Shown here in pieces: positions 12,865 to 24,314 of a stretch of DNA of 64,000 bases. Position numbers and translations under genes: made by a program. Where the stretch lies: NCBI GenBank assembly GCA_947247005.1, contig OX365952.1, forward strand, positions 45,364,722-45,428,721, read 5' to 3'. The notes beneath the pieces were generated by a model. That model was not told the DNA's origin and did not search any database. It was given only the letters and a program-made list of their open reading frames with translations. Source of the DNA: Spisula solida (Eukaryota > Mollusca > Bivalvia > Venerida > Mactridae). Position 1 is the stretch's first letter. Every line of letters starts with the position of its first letter.

Positions 12865-13140
12865 GAGCGTTAGCCTAGATGTAGGGCGCGCGCTTCAGGG
12901 TCGAAACGTGTCGGGTTCAACCCCCGTCTGGACCTTTGCTTAATTTCCATGAGCAAGAATAACCAACATGCTCCACTTGACCAAGGTGTGAATTGGTACC
13001 AGCTGTGAGGGCTGTGTCTGAACATGTTAGAAAGTCCTGGACGCCACAAATATTTTGCGCACCCACCAGGAGAGAAATAGTCTCCACAAGGAGACTCGAA
13101 CGAATGTTTCCATAGGTAGCCCAATGACCAGGGGTAGTTA
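12865..13140 (+). repeat. tRNA-derived SINE, copy 1
   Basis: A box 'ttagcctagatgtagggcgc' and B box 'gggttcaacccccg' are correctly spaced. They are followed by a body with 'gcttaatttccatgagcaag', shared with a second copy at 42035-42260 ('gcttaattcctctgagcaag'). The two copies define one SINE family. Confidence 0.75.
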
Positions 13141-13961
13141 AAATGTCAAATTGTGGCTGAACGGCTGAACGGCTGAACTGCTGAAAGCAGTCCTCAAAAA
13201 TTGGTAACTTAACTTAAATGAATTGAGCCAAGCACTGCACTCGCCATTATTGAAATAATAAAATCAATGGCAGAACTTTGACATTTAGTATACTAGTATA
13301 TGAAATATCATATGTAACAGAAGAGAAATATATGGCAACAGAATGCCGATGATTATTAAATAGTTATACTAGACCTATAGTACCAGACGTGTTTTAAGGC
13401 AACTGGTAATTTTATAACGACAGTTGATCGAGGAAGTTGAATCACTGATGTTAGTTTGTGAACAATGCAAAACTGGATTTGTTAAAAGCTGCTTCAGTAA
13501 TCAGTATAGGATGATATGTTTATTTTCCATCGGATTCCATTTATTGTGTCGGGATTTTGTAGGTTGACGTTATTAATTGCAAAAGTCGAATCTGTAATTT
13601 TGAAAAAAAAAGAAAAATCACACATGGTATGTTTTTTTTAGATTATTGTGACTAGAGACTATCTACATGTAACTACATGTAGGTTACAGAGTTATTGTAC
13701 GTTAGAAACGCACATTGAAGATAATTGCTTATTAAGTCACTAGTGTTAATTTTATTAATTATTTTACCTGAACTTAAACATTATGATTGAAAAGGTGAAA
13801 CTAAAAGTAATACAGTGATATGTTATGAAGGATAATTTTATGAATAGTCTCCTCAAGGAGATTCGAACGCATGTTTGCTTCGTCAAAAATTTAATATTTA
13901 AATACATCGATATAGCTGATACATAATCTATACACACGTGGTATGAATATTATTGTATAAG
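13141..13961. other. Upstream of gene 1, no promoter motif assignable
   Basis: Opens with three tandem 'ggctgaac' units near 13157, then AT-rich sequence up to the start codon of gene 1. The promoter of that gene presumably lies here, but no TATA box or initiator can be assigned with confidence. Confidence 0.35.
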
Positions 13962-14132
13962 ATGGCAGCCACGCATATTGTTGTACAAAGTATCACCATT
14001 ATACTTCTTAGTGAATCTTTTCTACAAGTTCATGCTATCATGGACGTTGACAATGCCAAGTCGCTTGTTCAACAAGCATTGACTATTCCAGAAGGAAAAT
14101 GTGGAATAGGAATGTTTTTCGACACAGAAATG
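13962..14132 (+). CDS. Gene 1 exon 1: secreted/membrane protein, signal peptide exon
   Basis: This exon supplies residues 1-57 of a 367-residue protein completed by 15108-16040. The start is the ATG at 13962 with A at -3 and G at +4. Residues 1-25 form a typical signal peptide (hydrophobic core 'IIL', ending 'VHA'). The mature N terminus then carries a single Cys at 47. The exon ends in phase 0 at 14132, directly before a strong donor 'gtgagt'; reading through would add only 10 residues before a stop. The protein is therefore expected to enter the secretory pathway. I do not recognise the family; the Cys-rich N-terminal piece recalls ectodomains placed before the membrane domain in some mollusc Mth-like receptors, but that is a weak impression. 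Confidence 0.75.
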
Positions 14133-14310
14133 GTGAGTGGATATATTTTGATTATTTCTTAAACTACAGCTTTATTAAAATGACTGGCAGATTTAAATGA
14201 ATATATAATCAGCTAATTGAGTGGTTTGGGTCATATAACTTTATGATCGGTCTGGATCATATAGAAGTATCATTACTTGTCAGTCAGTCTAGCATGTCAT
14301 GTAGAATCTG

Positions 14311-14645
14311 AGAGCGAGTTCAGCTGTCCTACTAGAGTTAACTCTAGTGACGTAAGAATCTAAAAATAAACTAACTCTTGGAGCTCTTCAGCAAAACGAA
14401 AATACTTAAACTACAGTGTAAACAAACATGGCGGACATGTGGAACTTCAGCAATTGGAGGAACGGTTCGTACGGCATTTATACGTGATTCGTAAGAAATT
14501 GCCCGATGTGTCCCGATTGGAACTACAGCAACCCAGCCTCGCAGCGGAGTTGAACTCGAGTAGACTCGAGGGTTGAAACTAGACTCGTTTTGCTGCACCT
14601 CTAGTTAATCGAGTTTATCCTCGTAAGTCAGCTGAACTCGCCCTC
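14311..14645. mobile_element. MITE inside intron 1 of gene 1
   Basis: 'agagcgagttcagctg' at 14311 is matched in inverted orientation by 'cagctgaactcgccct', ending near 14643, giving terminal repeats of about 16 bp with one mismatch. The flanks 'ctg' and 'ctg' could be a 3-bp target duplication. Inside, 14429-14566 (+) is open in one frame and reads like diverged coding sequence ('LQQLEERFVRHLYVIRKKLP'), possibly left over from an autonomous parent. The whole element sits in the 975-bp intron and does not touch either splice site. Confidence 0.6.
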
Positions 14646-15107
14646 TGTCTTGTCAGTTTATCAAAGCACGTTCTTTCTCCGGGTCATGTAGAAGCCTTCT
14701 AGTCAGTATGCCAAACCACTTGACCACTCAAAGTCATGTAGAAACCTTTGGTAATGCAAACATGTGCTTGTCTCTATAAGGCTGCTTTCGATTACACTTC
14801 TTGGGCGACTCTAATTTGACTCAATGATTACCCGAACTAAAGTGTCGATGTCAAAGGTCAGAACTTCGATCTCGCTTCTATAGAAAAGCGTGCGTTATAT
14901 CATATCTACATTTCATGAAAAGCAATTTCAGAATCATGAATATCGCTAAAATACGAAGTTTTTTCATGTAGAATACAACATTATGCTTGAATGAACAATA
15001 ATATATTTCGATTAAAGCACAAAAGTATCTATTTTATATCCAAACTTACTGTGACATATTATATTCATTCTCGGTACAGTTACATAGGTATTGCTTTCTA
15101 TTTTCAG

Positions 15108-16040
15108 AAGTCATGCATAAGTGTGTATTGTCCACAGTATTTCATCAAGAACAACGGAGTATGTCTTCCTTCATATCATACGATGGAAAATGCATACTTT
15201 AAAGCAGAATTCACAATCAGAACGCCATCAAGGCTTACAGTTGAACAGAGTGAGGACATCGTCAAGTTGTATGCGTCAGAAGCAAACACACTGATCGGAA
15301 ACACATTTAGCAATTATAGATATCAAATCTATCTATTTGCACCTCGTGGATATTTCTTAGAATGTCGTTTAATTATATACTTTGTCGAGGAGGAAACAAA
15401 TATCACGTTTTTACGTAACTACGCTCTTCTTCAATTATTGATTGACGGTATTCACGATTTTCGCGCTGAAATGAACGGAACAAACATTGAATTCATATCA
15501 GAACTTGCGTCAGGGATATCGAATATAGATTATGTTGGACGTAACTACAAATTAGTTTTTACTAATGGATTTTTAGATACCTTAAATAAATCTGAAACGC
15601 GTCTATCAAAATCAAGTTTTTGTTATCGCGTAATGTTGTCTGATAATGAAATAGTACAACGTACTGTAAATCGTGTGATACTCCGTAATGGAATAAATAT
15701 TTGGCTAACAGACGTAACTCTAAATGGTAACTCCGATGAAATGGTCTGCATCGATGCTGTTATTTCTGGACAACATTTTCTTTTCACATGGGATCCAAAA
15801 TTGAGCGATATTTTATTCTCGACTAGCCCAGGATCGACCAGAGAAGGAAGAGATGAAACGAAAGTCGACAGTCAAAAAACAAATGGTCTGAATGATCGAC
15901 TCGCAAATATAACGAACGAAATAATCGTCACCATAGTGTTTGTATGTTTAGTTATACTGATAGTACTAACCCGGTGCGTTCTTTCGCTTATTCAGCGGCT
16001 ACAACAGTCGACCGAACCTCACGATGACCCAACTGGTTAA
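15108..16040 (+). CDS. Gene 1 exon 2: ectodomain and single transmembrane segment
   Basis: It begins after the acceptor 'tattttcag' at 15107 and continues in phase 0 from 14132, giving residues 58-367. Near its start lie Cys 60, 65 and 76 in a 'CxxxxCPxYF...C' arrangement. A mixed ectodomain of about 250 residues follows, with further cysteines and N-glycosylation sequons (NIT, NGT, NKS, NIT). A charged, polar linker then leads to a 23-residue hydrophobic stretch at about 329-351, followed by a tail of about 16 residues. That is type I single-pass topology, with no room for seven spans. The last nine codons and the stop lie in the first unit of the minisatellite at 16011-16635. Function unknown; an adhesion or receptor-like surface protein is the most that topology allows. 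Confidence 0.8.
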   Translation, partial: KSCISVYCPQYFIKNNGVCLPSYHTMENAYFKAEFTIRTPSRLTVEQSEDIVKLYASEANTLIGNTFSNYRYQIYLFAPRGYFLECRLIIYFVEEETNITFLRNYALLQLLIDGIHDFRAEMNGTNIEFISELASGISNIDYVGRNYKLVFTNGFLDTLNKSETRLSKSSFCYRVMLSDNEIVQRTVNRVILRNGINIWLTDVTLNGNSDEMVCIDAVISGQHFLFTWDPKLSDILFSTSPGSTREGRDETKVDSQKTNGLNDRLANITNEIIVTIVFVCLVILIVLTRCVLSLIQRLQQSTEPHDDPTG

Positions 16041-16635
16041 AGTGAGGAAACCATCCACACACTATGCCCATGTTTGGAATGTTTGGGCAATCATTGTAGT
16101 GCGTGTATGATCGCCCGAACCTCACGATGACCCAGCTGGTTAAAGTGAGGAAACCATCGACATACTATGCCCATGTTTGGAACGTTTAGACAATCATTGT
16201 AGTGCGTGTATTATCGCCCGAACCTCACGATGACCCAGCTAGGTTAAAGTGAGGAAACCATCGACACACTATGCCCATGTTTGGAACGTTTAGGCAATCA
16301 TTGTAGTGCATGTATTATCGCCCGAACCCCACATGACCCAGCTGGTTAAAGTGAGGAAACCATCGACACACTATGCCCATGTTTTGAACGTTTGGACAAT
16401 CATTGTAGTGCGTGTATGATCGGCTGAACCTCACGATGACCCAGGTGGTTTAAGTGAGGAAACCATTGGTATCCTTTGCCCATGTTTGGAATGTTTGGAC
16501 AATCATTGTAGTACGTGTATGATCGGCTGAACCTCACGATGATCCAGCTGTTTAAAGTGAGGAAACTATTGATATACTTTGTCCATGTTTGGAACGTTTG
16601 GACAATCATTGTACATTGCAGTGTGTGTATGAGAG
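16011..16635. repeat. ~103-bp minisatellite overlapping the 3' end of gene 1
   Basis: Six units start at about 16012, 16115, 16218, 16322, 16424 and 16527, giving periods of 102-104 bp. Each has 'gaacctcacgatgaccca', 'ttaaagtgaggaaacca', 'tatgcccatgtttggaa' and 'caatcattgtagtgcgtg'. The first unit contains the terminal codons and TAA of gene 1, so the array appears to be an amplification of the gene's C-terminal codons plus 3' UTR. Confidence 0.93.
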
Positions 16636-18059
16636 GTGTCTTAATTGGAATGCAAGTGATGTTCTACGTTCCTTGTACCAGTGTTCTTTTTAAAAAATAG
16701 TGAACTGAGTCTCAAAGATCCTTCAATTTGATACCTCATATTTTAAAGACCGTTCAGTCTTGCCGCAATAATACTAAAAAAGGTAAATTGATCAACACTA
16801 TCTACTCGTGTATATATTATAGGGATTAAATTATACTAATTTGTGTTATTATTTATTTTTATATTAGTTCTTAACCCTAACAAGATCTATCTCAAACGAT
16901 AGACAAATGGAAACCGTTTACATGGGCGAGCGCTACGTAGCGCTTTCCGCGGGAGGTAATCCTTGTCTTCTATATTTAATTGAACGGGAGGTAACTGAAT
17001 AAAGGCGCTCGGTAGCGCTTTGCTTAGGTAACGGACCTCTGGTTTATCGACTTAAATGGTAACTAGGAAACAAGAGCGTTAGAACAATCTGACATGTTTT
17101 ATCTGTAAGTTCGAGATCGGCTATTTTTTTTAATTATTTTACTGTAGTGTTGTCTATGAAATAATCAATTACGGTGACGACTGGAGAGTTCGCATGGTCT
17201 ACTTACATCATGTTAACGGCGTGTCCAACGCATTCATTACCATGATATATCAAAGATTGGCATCAAGTTAAGTTTTATAATTTATTTTCTCATCGCCACA
17301 GGGCAATCCATATGGTCGTGGCCCACAGAAGACGTTAGTCATTTTAGTGGTTGATGAATAGAGCATTCTACAGAAGGTGACCCAGTTTCCAGAAGCAATC
17401 CTAGTTCTTTTACGTGGTTAATGTAAAGCAGGATAAACGAGAACTCAGTTTTTAAAGTTTCGTCCGAAAGACTGTTGGTGAAGTTAGTGTCATGCCATTC
17501 TCGTCCTCCAGAGGATTCTTCACCTGTGGTTTTACTTTTGGTCTCACAAAGGCAATTTCTAACGGGTTATTACCTCCCCTTGACTATACAATGATCATAA
17601 TAATCCAAATGTGCAAGTAAACAGTTTTAAACGTTAACAATCATCATACTGTAATGAAGCAGCTACGAAAATAGTCCTGAATATAGTTTTGTAAAAACAC
17701 TTAACGTTTTGTTTAACAGCTGCATTCAGGGTGATAAACCGAATAATATTGCTTCCAACACGACAAAGGATTTGTTAATTATATAGCATAGTATGTAAAG
17801 GCACAGTCTGTAAACCTCGGAATACTGATAGTGGTAACAATAAGGTACATTACTAATGACAACAAGTCAAGACCTATCTGGCACGATTCTCTTCCTACAT
17901 GATGCAATTAATTCCCACTATTGCTCGGAAGTTTTCATCCCAACTCACACCTATTTAGATATAGTATCAATGCGTGAACTATATTATATATAGTCATGTT
18001 TGTGTTCGAGTAACCAATATACCTCCTGTATGATTGATGACAGTAAGTGTAAGAGTGTC
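16636..18059. other. No gene seen
   Basis: Contains inverted 'agcgctacgtagcgct' near 16930 and a segment near 17456-17475 ('tttcgtccgaaagactgtt') shared with the SINE tail at 21420, so a SINE relic may lie at about 17300-17560. No coding frame. Confidence 0.4.
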
Positions 18060-18075
18060 TGAGTGTTGGTGTCCA

Positions 18076-18079
18076 TGTG

Positions 18080-18111
<32 letters not shown>

Positions 18112-18178
18112 GGCGTGCGGGCGTGCGGTCGTGCGGTCGTGCGGTCGTGCGGTCGTGCGTGCGTGCGGTCGTGTATGT
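18076..18178 (+). repeat. GT-rich microsatellite cluster
   Basis: Consecutive blocks of (gt)n, (gtgc)n, (gggcgtgc)n and (ggtcgtgc)n on the + strand. Open frames on both strands across it (rich in VRACVR or ARTHAR-type peptides) are products of the repeat. Confidence 0.95.
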
Positions 18179-18180
18179 GT

Positions 18181-19287
18181 GGGTCTAGATACATTCTGTA
18201 TTGTGAGTTGGTATGTATGCAAGAATATTTTGTCTATGCATGTTCTTGAATGTATATTTTTGCTTGCAAATTGTATACATGTTTCTACATAATATGTCTC
18301 TGTTTGTAATTATTGTTCAAATGTATATCTCCGGAAAACGGGGGAAATAAAGATATATATATACACAGTTTGGAAATGTCACTTGGAATATGACGTCATA
18401 GTGTTTGCTTATCGAGCCAGTTGAGTCGTTTCCCGGCAAAAACTGTGCTCTTTTGCCGAAATAAAGTTACGTAGCATAAATGTACTCATTCTCGGCTTGG
18501 TCTCCGAAGATATCTCGGAAATATCGACCAAAGAATATTAAAGATACGGTTGTTTTTAACTTTGAGTTGACATACATGTATTTTCTCTTTTGGTCGTATC
18601 CAAAAATTACGTCACATATAGTGTGCCCATGATAATAAAAAAGGCGGGGAAATTTGCTATACTTCATAAATGTGGATTAATCAGATTTGCTTGATTTATC
18701 AGTGATGTTTTGAGTACAATACTGACCTCATCAGTTTACTTCAGTAGATTGTAAAACCAGCTTTGCAACAGTTGACCAAACCGATTCATGTTTGTAAACA
18801 TCACGTTATCCTGGGCGGACTATACCATGTGATGTGTACACCATCACAACACTAGAGCTCATGGATGCAATACACGTACTGTAGTCCCAAGTAATATGTC
18901 ACATTGTGTTTACAACTCCGTGTTTCACCGTGTTTTCTGCTGAGTACACTCTCATTACTTTATACGATACTCATAAACGAATTACCAAACATCGAATGTG
19001 CCCGTGGACATCTAAACTAACCAGTCCTGGTATAAGTATTGTAGGACAGACTAGCGCAATAAGTAGAATGAAACATTTGTTTTACAATTATTTTGATGGT
19101 AGTAAACCAAAATATAGTATAAGAAATGGGATAGGGGATGAATGGGTACAAGCAAGTGAACAAAGTCTAGAGTCTAAATACTAAACAAACTCATAACTTT
19201 TCAGTTGTATATATAAATTATAAACCAACCGGATAGGGTACCAGTAGCGAGAACGAATAATATAGGGGTCGAAACACAAATACGCGA
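18181..19287. other. No gene seen
   Basis: AT-rich. The 92-codon open frame at 18906-19184 shows no domain, and no splice context supports it. Confidence 0.4.
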
Positions 19288-19615
19288 TATGGCCTTGACT
19301 TTCGGCGGGAAAATTGTATACGCAGCTGCGTTTGGAAAACTGATGTCTTAACGATAGAGGCAAATTACTTTGCTGATGTTATATAGTAATTTAATAAATC
19401 AAACGGCGATAAATACTGTTAACCGGGGCGCAAGAAGGTAAATAACTAGTAACTAAAAACTACACAAAAAATCCTTATTCCATAACTCTACCTGCATACG
19501 ACCTGGATAGAGTATGAATAGCCCGAATACACCAGACGGAGACGAAACACCAATGACTGATATGGTCCGGCGACTTTCGGCGGGAAAAATGTATCCAAAC
19601 AGCGCTGGGAAAAGG
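19288..19615. repeat. Pair of diverged direct repeats
   Basis: 'gatatggccttgactttcgg' at about 19288 and 'gatatggtccggcgactttc' at about 19558 both run into 'ggcgggaaaa.tgtat' and an 'aaac.gc' segment. The copies are about 270 bp apart. They look like two fragments of one dispersed repeat. Confidence 0.5.
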
Positions 19616-19744
19616 GTTGTTCAATCGGTAGACCCAAAATATTTAGCTGAAGATCCAATGTGTTGGACATTGTGCCGTGTAATGGTGGTATGTGATGTTT
19701 GTATGTTTTCTGTTCTCGGCTGTTTTATATAATTATAGTTATTC

Positions 19745-20110
19745 GGACAGGGGAGGCAGCACTCAACTCAAACAGTCGAGCACAGAAATAATATAAATAA
19801 ATCCCGTACAAACACTACACGGCACAAACGACTTTACAACAACAACAAGGCACAGATAACGCCCAACGCAACTACAAAACCACGACATCCAACACCAAAG
19901 GTCTGCCGCCTTAGCCATCTAACCAGAGTTACAAGAGCCAGTGACAAGAATATAACAAACGGACGACACGCACCACAATGACAACCCACAACAGACAGCG
20001 CTCATGTCATCCCGAAAGACACGAATCAGTCTCTTACTGGACAACCAGGGGCACGTATAAAATGAAACATACAGTTACACAAAAAGGTACAGACTAAATA
20101 CTTTGTTTTA
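19745..20110. other. A/C-rich, T-poor segment with strong strand asymmetry
   Basis: The + strand is dominated by A and C ('acaacaacaacaaggcac', 'caacgcaactacaaaaccac') and is poor in T, unlike everything around it. No frame is coherent. The complement has a weak A-box-like 'tggttagatggctaagg' near 19915-19931. Origin unknown; retroelement-derived sequence is possible. Confidence 0.35.
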
Positions 20111-20340
20111 GCATTAATGTAGTTTTATTTTTGAAAGTTCAGAAGGCCTAAGACCTAGGACAACACATTTACATAATAAGATCATTTAGCTGTTCTCACA
20201 AGTGCAGTCTAATTATTAGATATCCTTATTAGATTATATGTTACTTATGTTACACCGTAATGTACATGTCAAGGCGCTTCTTGTGAACCTATTTGCATGA
20301 AACTCCGAAGTGGTCGTGTTGACCAAACAGAAGTTTTAAA

Positions 20341-20470
20341 AGCTTGTTTTTCCATAAGTAAAGAGTAGTTTTCAGGCAGTTTTTTCTTGTTTTTCTCAAA
20401 ATATCGATTTTGTACTTACGAACTTCTAATTCTAAGCCAGCGATATATACACTCATTAAACGTTATAAGT
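20341..20470 (+). repeat. Dispersed repeat, copy 1
   Basis: Shares 'agcttgtttttc..taagta' and 'agagtagttttcaggc.gttt', then 'tctaagcca', with 63549-63680. No coding potential. Confidence 0.6.
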
Positions 20471-21411
20471 ACACCAACTTGTTACGCTTGTATCTTTTTT
20501 ATTATACATGATAGCTTATTTTTTGCATGTGTTCATGCGAGTAGTATAACCACAATATCCGTTAATTTGGCTTGGTGTAAGCAGTGAACCGTGAATTCTC
20601 AAAATTCAGAAAAATACACGTGCACAACACTGTGCATTGTACAATGTCTTGAAATGTTGATTACACATTGTCCAGCAATACCAAAACCCCAAAAAACATA
20701 AAATCTGAAAAATTCTGAATACAGAAAGAACAAGAGATGTTTGTAAAATTGCATGTCTCATGACAACCGAATAGCCATGTATACCTAAGGCCATCCCGAC
20801 CTTGACCTATGCCCTATTGACCTACACATTTGTTGAAATCTTCTCTTGGAAAGCAGTAACCTGTCTGTGAAGTTTTACGATCTTATGACCCGCCGTTCTT
20901 ACGTTTGGGGTCAGAAACGGATGTGTATTCGAAGCCTTCACGGTAATTTTGACCTTTGAACCATAGCGACCTCAAAATCAATGGAGGTCAACTACTAATG
21001 AAGAACAACCTCAACTTAAAGTTTGTGGACTTTAGGTTCGATTGGAAAACATTTAGCGTACCAACCGACCGAGCGACATGCGTGTGTTTAGAAATAAGTC
21101 CCACATCTACGATACGGAGACATAAAATACTTCACTACTTACAATTCCTAACATGTTTAAACATAAAATTTTTAAAATAAACATAACATCATACATTTTG
21201 TGGTTCTATATTGTGTAATATTTCAAGCTAGATGCAAAATGGTATACACTATTTGCATAAATCACTATTAACTGTGATGTTGTACTTTTAACGTTTAATG
21301 AGTGTATAATGTTGCATGGACCGGTAGCCATCAAGCTAAATAAATATGCATTGTCATTGCCATTAATAATAGCTTTTTTACGTGCCGATGTAAAGCATCA
21401 TACACGGGACC
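20471..21411. other. No gene seen
   Basis: About 20780-21080 is rich in 'gaccttgacct' and 'gaggtcaa' words, the vocabulary of bivalve dispersed repeats. Short open frames are unsupported. Confidence 0.4.
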
Positions 21412-21565
21412 TCGCTTAACGTCTCGTCCGAAAGACTGTTAGTAAGTTTAGTTATGTTAGGTGGGAAACACTGATAAGCATTTCTATTTTGACCGTCTGG
21501 TGTAGGGATCGAACCCACAACCTTCAGATCAGCAGTCAGTAGCCCTTACCACTAGACCACTTGTC
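21412..21565 (-). repeat. tRNA-derived SINE
   Basis: On the minus strand 'gtggtctagtggtaagg' (A box) and 'gtgggttcgatccc' (B box) are correctly spaced. A body follows containing 'aacagtctttcggacgaga', shared with about 17456-17475. The acceptor-stem halves do not pair, which excludes a functional tRNA. Confidence 0.7.
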
Positions 21566-22521
21566 CACCTATTAATAATAATTAATAATAGCTTTCGTCT
21601 CGTGTTATATTTATAATCTGTTTTATAACTGCGGTATACCGTACACCGGATATTGATATAAAATTTGAGTAATATAATTACTTTTCGCGACATTGAACTA
21701 TGGACGAGTTTAAGTCCAGTCATGTTATTTTCCAAACGACTGATACATTTGTACCTTTACGTATCTTGAATGGTGTTAAGCTTCTTCAGATATCTTTATA
21801 GACGTAGAAGTCATCAAACTATAGCAGGTATTTGTTCAAGTGTGGTAATTGCCTTGAAAAAGGCGGCTGCTCATTTAAAAATGAGGATAATGATGCTGCA
21901 TATGTGTAAGTAATGATAGTTTTACCAATAATTGCTTTTGAATTGAGCATTCCTTTTGTTCTGAGCCGAACTATATTTAGTCCAAATTTCAGAAAAATAA
22001 AAAAGTATATGGTAAAAACACGTGCACACTTATATGACTTGTTATGTGTACATTACTCATTTACTCGCAATATACATGTATATACCCAGGTGTAGGATAT
22101 ACAGCAGTGATTATACGATCCAGTCATAAAACATTTATGCTCAACCATTAAACGGGAAATTACTCGTATCTTGCAGTATAAGATCTTGGCGTACCAAAAA
22201 ACACCTCATTAAATACGACGATACGACTTTCTTGAAGTACAAAAGTACATGAACATGTTTTTGCCTTTAAGCGCGTAGCCAGCTATCCGCGAGTACCCGA
22301 CTGAATCCGTACGATTCTGACCGAGGAAAATAAATTCAGTTAAAGTATACACATGCTTGCTGCAATAAACCAACATGACTACTTGCTCATATAATATTTA
22401 TCTTCTTAAACATACGTTTCTATATTAATTAGTACAGTGTAGTAGCAAAAGGCAGCCATCACTAAAACTCAGTCACTGTAATGCTATTTAATAGACAGGG
22501 GTCTTACTTTACAACCGGCTG
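21566..22521. other. No gene seen
   Basis: AT-rich with no recognised structure. Confidence 0.4.
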
Positions 22522-22523
22522 TA

Positions 22524-23397
22524 CGAGGGGTGTTCGAAAAGAAATGCAATTTACTCTATACCTTTTTTTACTGAAACATTTACAATGACACTCACATAAA
22601 ACCGTCAATGAACTCTCCTTTACACATAGCACACGAATTTGACCGTTAAATTCAAGATTAAAGGTATGTTATGTCATCTGCAAAAGGTACAACACGCATG
22701 CACTGTAATATTGCTGACCACATAGGTTTCCTGGAACCGTACTTATGGTCTTCTGCGTGTAATTTTAGTTTAGTAACGTAAATTTATTCGCATAGGAATA
22801 GGTCTACAGAATAGACTTAGTGATAAAGTATGCTCATGCGTTTTTAGTTCAAAAACTACTTTACAGTAGAAGCCTTACGCAAAGAGGCATTTTCATGAGA
22901 AATAAGCATAATTATGGTCTATTACATTAACAATTTTATGCTATATGAAATATTTCTGAAGTTTTTCATGCACACAATGTATATTGAACCTTTTTGGAAC
23001 ATATTTGTAAATTGAGTCTTGTTTTTAAATTGCAAACCTTTTTGTATGAAGAAAAACAAATTAATCATTTCTGTCAGTGAGTGTGTGTATTTTACAATTA
23101 CGGATTTCTTAGAATTCTTGGTAGCACATATATGATATTTCTGCTTCATTCTTGGTTAATGATAGTGAGCGTATGTTCCACCCTTTGTCATACAACGTAA
23201 AAACTTCTCTTGAAAGTACTGGAGGTATAACTTTAATATTTTCATTGCATTTAAAATAAGATGACGTTTTTGGCACCACGTAATGAACACATTCTCGTTC
23301 ACCAGAGTATTCTTCGCCCGAAACTAAGTTTGAAGTACGAAACCCCTACAAATACCAAGATATGTATGAAATTGCATTTCTTTTCGATCACCCCTCG
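22524..23397. mobile_element. Mariner-like nonautonomous element, 874 bp
   Basis: Terminal inverted repeats of about 30 bp begin 'cgaggggtgttcgaaaagaa' on the left and 'cgaggggtgatcgaaaagaa' read inward from the right. They differ at one position in the first 20. The element is flanked by TA dinucleotides (22522-22523 and 23398-23399), as expected for Tc1/mariner insertion. It is shorter than a ~1.3-kb autonomous mariner and no transposase frame or DDD motif is visible. Confidence 0.85.
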
Positions 23398-23399
23398 TA

Positions 23400-24314
23400 C
23401 ACTTCGGGGCAATATAAAACCATAAATATACACTTAACTAATGTAAGACGTTTTATGCGCCAGGTGTAGGCTGCAACTTTTTGTGCTCTGTGGTTTTGGA
23501 TTAAATCAACAGAATAACTGCAGTGATTGCTGTGGAATGTGATGTGATTGTTCATGGAAGTATTATTTTTGTATTTATGTATTTTTTGTGTTGTATATAT
23601 TTGTGGATATTGTTCTATTTGGAGTTTTATGATAATATTTTTGAATATTTACCTAAAATCACATTTGCCTCAGGCATAAAATGGGCCATTGTATACCAGG
23701 GATTATGCAATATTATAGGTATACAAAAAAATTATAGCTATAGTCTAGTTAGTATATTGTGACAGTTTATGTGTACGCAAAACATCACAACCATTGTCTA
23801 AACAGGTAGAGCGAAGTTTAGTATGTTAGTTGTAGCATTGAAATTCGACCAACAATGTTTGACAGTGACGTGATTTTGTCAACAATATATAACTATAAGC
23901 AGGGTATATCCCCAACGGATTTATGATCATTATATTTGATAAAAGTAATGCCATATCAACTCTTTCATTTCAAACAAGGCATAGTCCTTGCATGTGTTGG
24001 CTGCTTCTCACACAGGCGATCCAGGTTCGAAACTGGTGGTAGCCAAACTATATAAAAGTGTTTTCGGTATAATATACGGGAAAAACTTTAATGATTTAAT
24101 AAAATAATGAATTGGACACTATGGTGGACACTATGATTAATAATTTATAAATAAAATCTTTCAAAATTCACGTTATCTCTTAAACACGTTTATAACTGAT
24201 GTTGCTATATCATTATTCTTCAAAGACTTACAAAAATGATTTAAAACGTGTCCTAGGCCATTCAATTAAGTTGAGTGCAATGACAAAAAAATGTGTATAC
24301 TTATATATTATATT
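23400..24314. other. No gene seen
   Basis: A possible B box 'aggttcgaaactgg' lies near 24031, without a convincing A box. The rest is AT-rich. Confidence 0.4.

Noticed and set aside
14991..15107. Upstream 39 codons in frame with exon 2 of gene 1 as coding sequence
   Set aside because: No signal peptide or good start. An acceptor 'tattttcag' at 15107 joins in phase to the signal-peptide exon at 13962-14132.
17935..18292. Arg/Val/Cys-rich frames around the GT microsatellite
   Set aside because: Translation of (gtgc)n and (ggtc)n tracts; no conserved feature outside the repeat.
21412..21565. Functional tRNA gene on the minus strand
   Set aside because: Good A and B boxes, but the acceptor-stem halves do not pair and a SINE body follows.
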